Positions 56,768 through 64,000 of a stretch of DNA of 64,000 nt are shown one piece after another. Each line of letters begins with the position of its first letter. Positions within the stretch are counted from its first letter, which is position 1. The notes beneath the pieces are model-generated. The model made no database searches and was not told the origin of the DNA. It worked only from the letters and a program-made list of their open reading frames with translations. Both the position numbers and the translations under genes were made by a program. The stretch lies in assembly GCA_948474755.1 (NCBI GenBank), contig CAOLHI010000078.1, positions 868,001 through 932,000 on the forward strand, written 5' to 3'. The DNA comes from Ctenosaura bakeri. Lineage: Eukaryota; Chordata; Lepidosauria; Squamata; Iguanidae.

Positions 56768-57913
56768 ATCACTTTCCTTTAGTTGCGTTGGAGTACCAAG
56801 CAACACTTGTATTGTTACCCTAAAATGTGGGTGACTCAGGGGTCCATCCACAATGCCGTGCCTCTGTGAAACTGTTGGAATATTAGCTCAAAGAGGAGGC
56901 CTGCAAGAGGGGGGTAACCTTATGAGATCTTTTACACCTGTGTCTACCAGTACTAATGCAGGGAAAAAGCAGCTGAAGGTCCAAAAGTCAGCTTATTTGT
57001 TTTATTGGGGGAATTGTAATCTCACACACACAAGATCCAAGCAGTCACACAAGGCTAACTGAAGGAAAAGGGAAGAAAGGTTTGGATAGCAAGATTTTCA
57101 GGGTGAAGTGGGTGATATTTACCAATCCAGCAGAGAAGTGAAGAAGCAGTGTGGCTTAGTTGCAGAGTCCAAGGACACAAATGGGAACTGGAACACAATA
57201 GTGACAACCAGCAGTCAGTGTATTGCAAGTTGACTGGCCAAAAACGGGGGTTTAAATACTCTATTTCTGCCTGGAGGGTGAAGGTGCTAATGGCTCTCTG
57301 GCAGAGTAAACAATGGAGTCCAGAGGGTGAACAATGGGGTCTGGAATTTGCTGATGGTCTTAGTGTTAGGTGGCAAAGGGCTGATGGTAGCCTTGATAGC
57401 CCTTTAATTGTCGGGCAGGTGTGGGGACAAAAAAGAAGCTTGTTTGGTCAAAGGGAGAGGAGTTAACAATCAGTTGTCCTGTGGGAACATCTCAGATGCT
57501 ATTATCTCTTAAAGGCTGAGTCATCAGAGGCTAACTGTAAGTCCATTATTGCTGGAGTTTTCTGATGATTTCCTGACTGACCTGGCTACGCCTTGAGGTG
57601 TCTTCTGACCTTATTTTGCAATGAATGTGCATGGCCAGCTTTTCCTCTTAGCCAGCATAGCCATGCAGCCATAGCAGAGTATAATTTTTATTTATGCCAG
57701 TTAATATATATTTTGCCAATTAAACCATATCAAAGCATGGGGATGTACAGCCTACTAACAGGAGACATCTGCTTGAAATGAGTTATGGATTATGGGTTTA
57801 AATGTGAGGAAATTCTTATTGTAAAGCACTACAGATGTAAAATGGCTAGGAATTTGAAAATAACAATTGGTAAAGAAAGCTACCTTAATTTTAACCATGT
57901 CATATTTGTACAG
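56768..57913 (+). other. ANLN intron 14, 3' part
   Basis: No confident feature. The block 56850-57480 has moderately GC-rich sequence and longer open frames than its surroundings, which might be a decayed LTR-type repeat, but I found no terminal repeats or coding motif. Confidence 0.45.
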
Positions 57914-58096
57914 CTGAAAAAAGAATAGCATTGTTGGAAGAGCTTAACAAACTGAAAAATGGAGGACCTCAGAACAAGAAGATTAAAGCTGATTCTGTGC
58001 CTAGTGGAGTTTCTCCATCCAAGGGATCAGTTACTCTGTCAGAAATGCGTTTGCCTCTGAAAGCTGACTTTGTATGCAGTACTGCGGTGAAATCAG
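57914..58096 (+). CDS. ANLN: Anillin exon 15
   Basis: It encodes residues 759-819: [56 protein letters not shown]. Human has [40 protein letters not shown] and VCSTVQKP. Acceptor ATTTGTACAG, donor GTAATGC, phase 1 on both sides. It continues the anillin homology domain: end of the helical hairpin and start of the cryptic C2-like region. Confidence 0.97.
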
Positions 58097-58274
58097 GTAA
58101 TGCCTATGTGGTCATAATTATAATACAGAAGCTACTACTGTATTGTTCTTGGATGACTGATGAATTTTACTTGCATATGTACCATTGGCACTTGTTAAAC
58201 TTGGGGTTTGGCAACAACTTTTTGCAGCATCTCCCAGTGATTTTTATCCATGTGTTGGCTAACAAGCTGCAGGA

Positions 58275-58516
58275 AAGGAGATTCCACCTGAACCTCAGGA
58301 AGAACTTCCTGACAGTCAGGGCTGTCCGGCAGTGGAATCTGCTGCCTCGGAGTGTAGTGGAGTCTCCTTCCTTGGAGGTTTTTAAGCAGAGGCTTGATGG
58401 CCATCTGTCGGGAGTGCTTTGAGGGTGTTCCTGCATGGCAGGGGGTTGGACTGGATGGCCCGTGTGGTCTCTTCCAACTCTACATTTCTATGATTCCATG
58501 ATTCTATGATTCTATG
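58275..58516 (+). repeat. CR1-type LINE 3' end, copy 2
   Basis: Same C-terminal coding and 3' UTR sequence as copy 1 at 43691, ending in a tandem ATTC(T/C)ATG tail (58486-58516), the typical CR1 3' repeat. One mismatch over 205 aligned bases. It lies 179 bp after exon 15. Confidence 0.88.
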
Positions 58517-58691
58517 CTTCTTTTAAAAATAGATCTGTAAGTTGGCTGATGCATGCAACTTTATCAGTATCAGAAGCTGATTGGCAGTAAAAATGCTGAA
58601 CAAAACATTTTTATCTCTGTGCCTGTCCTTTGTTAGCAGCTTTTGCAAATATGCGTTTATAACATACCATATACTGTTAAACTATTAACAG

Positions 58692-58818
58692 ATACAGTAA
58701 ACTACCATTACATAATCGTGTTGAAAGCAGGAACAGAAAACATGGTTGCTACACCACTAGCAAGCACTGCAAATTCCCTGAATGGAGATGCTCTTACTTT
58801 TCCAACAACATTCACATT
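58692..58818 (+). CDS. ANLN: Anillin exon 16 (last in window)
   Basis: It encodes residues 820-861: [43 protein letters not shown] in part, ending in phase 2. Human has [20 protein letters not shown] and [19 protein letters not shown]. Acceptor CTATTAACAG, donor GTAAGTA. It belongs to the C2-like part of the anillin homology domain. The following exons, including the PH domain, lie right of the window. Confidence 0.97.
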
Positions 58819-59530
58819 GTAAGTATTTCTTTGGCTAGTTAATAGTATTTTTATTTATTTATATTAAATATTTATATGTTACTCTGGGAATTCATATACT
58901 CCACACCACAAAGAGATTAACAAGTATAACAACAAAATCTGTTCTAAAACAGATATATTAAGCTGACCTATAACATAAAAGAAAACTTTGGAAATCAGAA
59001 AAGAAATAATAAAATAACAGGCATTATTCTTGTTTGACAGGGCAGATATCCAATGTAGATTACATCTTACCATTTGTGAATACCAGATTATGACCTAGGT
59101 TCTTATGTTTTCCCCTGCTTTTTTTAAGACACTGAGAACAGAAAGGAGATATTTCAGTTCTTTTCTTCTTCGTGGTCTCTGTGACTCACACAATTGGGTT
59201 TTACGCCTGCGCAGAACAGCCTTCAGAACCTTCTAGAAATCCAAAAGTAGGCATTTTGACCGTTGAACCTCTCCCCCATCCTCTGGGGTGTAAGAGCCCC
59301 CACCTGTTCCAACAGTCAGTTACTTTCTTTCCGCTGCGTTAGCAGCGTCTAAGGAGCCTTTTGCTAGTGTTTGTCTTGACTAAACGGTTTCTTTTGACTT
59401 TGGTATGGTTGACGCCGATTTTTCTTGGCGTTTTGAACTTGTTGAACTGCGAATCTACTGGACTGACGACGGACTGTGTTTTTGGATTCTGATTTGTCAG
59501 TGTTGCAATGTATGGTAACCAAAGTGTTTT

Positions 59531-61741
59531 AAGCACTGTATAGAGTGTAAAGGCAAGATACCCAATCCAGGCATTCAAAGTGCCTTTTGTGTCTGGGAGA
59601 AGGCCATAACGTGAATTCTTGTACATATTGCCAAGAATTCTCTCTGCAGACTAGACATAATAGAGCAAGCAGGTTAAAAGCTTTGCTCTGGGAACAAGTG
59701 TTGTCTGTGTCAGATCCTGCGAGCTGTGCAAAGGCATCTGGCACTAAATCCAGGATGGCCCGGACCTCTTCAGCTCTGTCGTCTCGTCAATTGGCTTCTC
59801 CGTCAGGGCCGAGATCGATGCCGAGACCGAGGTTGACATCTCAGTCTCAGGAGTCGAGATCGGAGAAGGCTGTGAAGAAAGTGTCTGATGTCATTGAAGG
59901 TTTAGCCTCTCCTGTGTTAAGAAAGAAGGATAAGGATAAGAAGAGGAAGCTGAAGGAGTCTTCAGACCAGGCTCCCTTGGAGAAATGTAAAAAGGATAGA
60001 CATGTGGTTTCATCTTCTCCAACATCTCTGAGGCCGGTTACATCTGAGTGCACTGTGGAGGCACAGCTTGAGTCATCGTCTCCTGCTAGACATCTAGAGC
60101 AGGCTCTGGATCCTCCATTGGAGATACAAGAGATCCGAGTGGAGTTGGAAGGAGAAATTGTTTATTCCTCTCCTTTGATGAATGTGGGACCACGGCCTCA
60201 ATGTCAAGATCGACTGCAAGATGCGAGGCGATCGGGATCAGTGCAGAAAGGTCCACAGCATGAGGTGATGACTCCTAGACGCCGTAGGAGAACACCTCCT
60301 TCACCTCCAAGTCCTTCTCGCAGAAAGCCAAGGTTGAGAAGTAGATTACCTGTGAGATATCATTTTTACAGATATGCAATTCCTGCTAGATACCATGAAA
60401 GTTACCCAGATGAGGTTTCTGTTGATTCAAGGGACATTTCACATTATCCTGAGGAGTTTGATGATTATAGACATTATTGACGCAGTGCTGACTCTCAGAC
60501 TCGGTACCATTATTCTGAGTACTATAGGTCAAGATCTCGCTCTGTGTTGCCTCGACGTTGGAGGGTTTCAGTACTGGAGGTGGAGAGAGGTAGCACCTCA
60601 AAGAGAGCAAGAGACTGGACTCGACACTGCCCATAGAGAGGTTGCTGTTGAGCCTCAAAAAAGATTGAGGGGAAGATCTGTGCCTTCTCGGTTGGAGAGA
60701 TCGATTTCGGTATTGAGTTTGTAGATGCCGACAAATGTTGTTCTATGCTGGTGTCAAATGCTGAGAGGATTTCTCCAACGGATGATGTTCGATCTTTTTC
60801 AGATCTAGTTTTGAGGATGTCTCGTTCTCTCAATCTCACAACTAATATGGAGAAAGACGATTTGAAAGACCTTATTTTTCAAGAGCTTCAAGATAAGGCG
60901 CCTGCAACTTCAGTGATAGCTCCTTTACCTTATTTGTTGCAAACTGTCAAGAAGTCATGGATGACTCCTTCCTCAGTACTGTCAACTTCAAAAAAACTGG
61001 AATCTCTCTATCGTGTTATTGAAGATGAGCTAGACTGGCTGACCATTCACCCCAAACCAAATTCCATTGTGGTTGATGCTGTGCAGTCGAGGCAGTCACA
61101 AAGACTACATGTTACTCCTGCCGATAGAGAGGGGAAGAAGTTGGATACCTGGGGAAGGAAAGTGTATTCTAATGCTGCATTGTTTAAAATTTCCAATTAT
61201 GCCACATGTATGGGAGCGTATCAACAATTTTTGTGGTCCAGAGTTAAGACTTTCATGGACATGTTACCTGATGATGAGAGGAAAACTGCATCAGCGCTGC
61301 ATGGTGAGGCTTATCGGCTTTCCTCTCAACAACTTACAATGGTTAAACACATAACTGACTGTAGTGGTAAAGCACTTGCAGGTGCTATAGCTTTGCATAG
61401 ACATGCATGGCTGAGATCCTCTGGATTGTCTCAGCAAGCTATGATTGAGGACTTTTGATGCTGTTGGATTGTTCAATACTGGTACAGATGACAAGCTGGA
61501 GCATGCTCAAAAGATGAGGAGCACTGCTAAAAAATATGGATTTCCAGCTTCATATTATCCATCCAGGTACCGATATAGACGGTATCAACTATTCTCAAGG
61601 AGACCGATGAGTTCAACTCAAACACAGCATCAAAGACAGCCCACACCTCAAGATCAATCTTTGAGGAAGTTTCCTTCAACAAGGTTCAAGCAGCCACAAT
61701 ACAAGAAATGTCAGCCTGATCAAACCAAATATAGGGCTTGA
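59531..61741 (+). pseudogene. DIRS element 2 gag-like ORF1
   Basis: It begins with a Cys/His-rich part: KHCIECKGKIPNPGIQSAF, then after a frameshift near 59585 LCLGEGHNVNSCTYCQEFSL. A Ser/Arg/Lys-rich linker follows, with KKDKDKKRKLKE and TPRRRRRTPPSPPSPSRRK to a TGA at 60480. The second half (60745-61458) is a helical capsid-like domain: SFSDLVLRMSRSLNLTT, KTASALHGEAYRLSSQQ, AGAIALHRHAWLRSSGLSQQ. The last part, 61445-61741, is in another frame and basic. At least three lesions separate the pieces. Confidence 0.75.
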
Positions 61742-61889
61742 CGCTCAAGGGGGCGATACCAATATCTTCCCATATATCAGCACCATGTTAGGTGATACTA
61801 CTCTGCAGATTGTTCAAGTTCTATCTTGTCAGAGATGTCAGCATGGTACCGAAGATGCACATTTAAGTACGGGTATAACTCCCCCCTTT

Positions 61890-63734
61890 GGTGACAGATT
61901 AAAAAGACATTACCAGGCATGGAGATCTATAACAATGGATCATTGGGTTCTTGGCATAATAGATCGAGGTTATTCCATAGAATTTCGAAGCCTGCCTACC
62001 ATAAGGAGAGTTTGGCGTACAAAACCATCCCACAACTGCAGGCAGAGATCGATACCCTGTTGTTGAAGGGGGCCATAGAAAAAATCTCCAATCTGCAACT
62101 CAAGATAAGTTTTACATCAAGGTACTTTCTGGTGTCGAAAAAAGACGGCAGTCTTCGCCCCATTTTGGATCTGAGGGGGCGAATCATTTTATAACCCCAA
62201 AAAGATTTCGGATGGTGACTCTCTCTACCATAATGCCGTTGCTACATCTAAATGACTGGTTTGCTACACTAGACCTCAAAGATGCCTACTTCCATATCGC
62301 TATCAGACCAGAGCACAGGAAGTACCTTGCATTTGCTATAGGCAGTCAAGGGTACCGTTTTTGAGTCCTATCCTTCGGTATATGTACAGTTCAAGGGTAT
62401 TTACAAAGTGTATGTCTGTTGTGGCTGCTCATCTGAGAAAGAAAGGTATTGCAGTGTTCCCATATATAGACAACTGGTTAGTAGTGGTGCCAATGAAACA
62501 TCAGTTGCTGGCAGATCTGAACACTGTGGTGTGTTGTCTACAAAACTTAGGACTGATGATAAATCAGCATTGATACAGTCGAAGAAGATCAAATTCATAG
62601 GAGCCATAATAGACTCTTCGCATCAAAAAGCATTTTTGCCAGAAGACAGATGGTCAAAAATGCTAAAAGTGTTCAATCTGATTTGGCAACACAGAAGAGT
62701 CAGGGCAAAGATAATTCAAGTGGCATTGGGACTGATGGCTTCCACAACAATGGTGACGCCTTCAGTGAAATTGAAGATGCGGAATCTGGAGAGATGGTTT
62801 ATAAAGATCTTCAGTCCACTACGGGACCGGCAGAGCATGCTTCTAATGGTCCCGAGACTAATCTTACAGTCATTGCTGTGGTGGATAAATCCAAACAGTG
62901 TATTGATAGGAATGCTGTTTGTACCTCCTCAACCTCATGTGGTAGTGACAACGGACCCGTCATTGGAAGGATGGGGAGCATATCTGCAGAATCTGACTGT
63001 GAGAGGGAGATGGGATCAGTCAGAGAGAAAGTTACACATCAATGCGTTGGAATTGAAGGCTGTGATAAAGACATTCAAAGCTTTCCAGTATTACCTTCAG
63101 GGAAATTCTGTTCAGGTTGTTACCGACAACACGACCGTGATGTATTTATTACATAAACAAGCAGGGCGGAACCAGATCTCAGGTACTGTTAGATCTAACC
63201 CTGCATTTATGGGATTGGTGTCTGTCGAAGATCATTCCCTCAGCGGTGCACTTGGCGGGAGAGGAGAATGTGTTGGCAGACATGCTCAGCAGGAGTTCTC
63301 TGTCATGCCATGATTGGAAGATGGACAGAGGGATTCTGCTCGACATCTTTCAGGACAGGGCTTACCCTGAGATAGGCCTCTTTGCTTCCAGCGAGAACAG
63401 ACAATGCGAGCTGTATTGCTCACAGATGAAGAGAAATGTCGAGTCCCTGGGAGATGCTTTCTTGTTCAGCTGGTCGGGACCAATCCTTTATGCATTCCCA
63501 CCTTTCCCTCTAATCACAAAGGTGGTATCCAGAATTCATCAAGACTGGGCGACTGTGATCTTGATAACACCTTGGTGGCTGAGACAGCCTTGGTTTGCAA
63601 ACCCAATGTATCTAGCCAACCAATGGTATCGAGCATTGTTGTGCAAACCAGACTTGATTTCCATCCACAACGGGACAGTGTTCCATCTGGATGTTCAGTC
63701 CTTGAGACTGATAGCGTGGAACCTGCTAAATTGA
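61890..63734 (+). pseudogene. DIRS element 2 reverse transcriptase-RNase H
   Basis: Motifs in order: HWVLGIIDRGYSIEFRSLP (61940), LNDWFATLDLKDAYFHIAIR (about 62250-62310), then the catalytic site FPYIDNWLVV at 62457-62486, where the second Asp of Y-x-D-D is Asn. FIGAIIDSSHQKAFLPEDRW (thumb) follows. RNase H: VVVTTDPSLEGWGAYLQ, INALELKAVIKTFKAF, QVVTDNTTVMYLLHKQ (62937-63160). HLAGEENVLADMLSR and LYAFPPFPLITKVVSRIHQD, VILITPWWLRQPWF complete the DIRS C-terminal region. Frameshifts lie near 62340, 62565 and 63175; TGA at 63732-63734 ends the frame. Confidence 0.82.
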
Positions 63735-64000
63735 ATGACTTATCAGACACTGTGAGGAAGGTTTTGATGGCAGCACGTAAGCCATCCATATCTAAGTCAT
63801 GTACTTATAAATGGAATAAGTTTATTAAGTACTTGAATGATGTAAATGTTGATGTTCAAAATTATACTGTGGTTAATGTATTTGACTTTTTCTCCAGATT
63901 GGCAACAGACAAGCTGACACTGTCATCAGTCAAATGTTACTTGGTGGCTCTGTCCTGGTGCCATCAACAGGATGGTAAACCATCTCTATTTGGGGATCTT
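63722..64000 (+). CDS. DIRS element 2 tyrosine recombinase, N-terminal part
   Basis: A frame overlapping the 3' end of the Pol frame is open to the window edge for about 90 codons: LSDTVRKVLMAARKPSISKS, TYKWNKFIKYLNDVNVD, VVNVFDFFSRLATDKLTLSS, VKCYLVALSWCHQQDGKPSL. This is the N-terminal SAM-like DNA-binding part of DIRS-type recombinases; the catalytic R, H-x-x-R and Y lie beyond the window. Overlap of Pol and recombinase frames is normal in DIRS elements. Intactness cannot be judged. Confidence 0.75.

Larger units (their letters stand above)
59150..64000 (+). mobile_element. DIRS-like retrotransposon in ANLN intron 16, runs off window
   Basis: The left terminal region (GGTCTCTGTGACTCACACAA, GGGTTTTACGCCTGCGCAGA, CAGAACCTTCTAGAAATCC) has the same layout as the left repeat of element 1 (CACCACACATGGGTTCTGAT, GAGCCTTCTGCATTTCAAAT). 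It is followed by a gag-like ORF, RT/RNase H and the start of a tyrosine recombinase, all sense to ANLN. It has no LTR, protease or integrase. It is less decayed than element 1 but has several frameshifts and stops. The right end is outside the window, so the left boundary (about 59150) is approximate. Confidence 0.85.

Noticed and set aside
56850..57480. Possible LTR or gene fragment in intron 14
   Set aside because: No terminal repeats, target duplication or coding motif could be found.

Overview
The window is vertebrate nuclear DNA, most likely from a squamate reptile (lizard-type). The basis is one recognisable vertebrate gene with canonical GT-AG introns, plus a repeat set typical of squamates: BovB/RTE and CR1 LINEs, tRNA-derived SINEs with ACAACA-type tails, a SPIN-like hAT element, Tigger-like DNA transposons and DIRS-type tyrosine-recombinase retrotransposons. 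There are no prokaryotic features. The species cannot be fixed from the sequence alone.

Layout. (1) Positions 1-4958 look like the first intron of a minus-strand gene. Its first coding exon (4959-4986, MMLESIRVT then a phase-1 donor) and CpG-rich promoter (about 4990-5500) fit MATCAP2 (KIAA0895), the known head-to-head neighbour of ANLN in mammals. (2) Positions 5500-25600 are intergenic and repeat-rich. They hold several copies of a foldback MITE, a complete hAT/SPIN-type element with 8-bp target duplications and about 1.6 kb of foreign GC-rich cargo (15241-16986), two Tigger-type elements, an L1 3' fragment and a BovB/RTE remnant. (3) A CpG-rich promoter (about 25600-25980) precedes exon 1 of ANLN (anillin, plus strand). 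Sixteen coding exons can be followed in one continuous reading frame from 25981 to 58818. They encode about 861 residues: the N-terminal myosin/actin-binding half and the first part of the anillin homology domain. The rest of that domain and the PH domain lie beyond the window.

(4) Two DIRS-like retrotransposons sit in ANLN introns in the sense orientation: an essentially full-length degenerate copy in intron 2 (about 33375-38970) and a 3'-truncated (by the window edge) copy in intron 16 (about 59150-64000). Both have lesions in the reverse-transcriptase catalytic motif.

The most interesting items are: the SPIN-type element with cargo that contains a plausible minus-strand first exon; the hairpin MITE family with 3-bp target duplications and ZNF143-like motifs; a likely in-frame duplication of an ANLN exon (exons 9 and 10); and two CR1 ends that are 99.5% identical and flank ten ANLN exons as direct repeats. 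I did not find a clearly novel multi-gene system.
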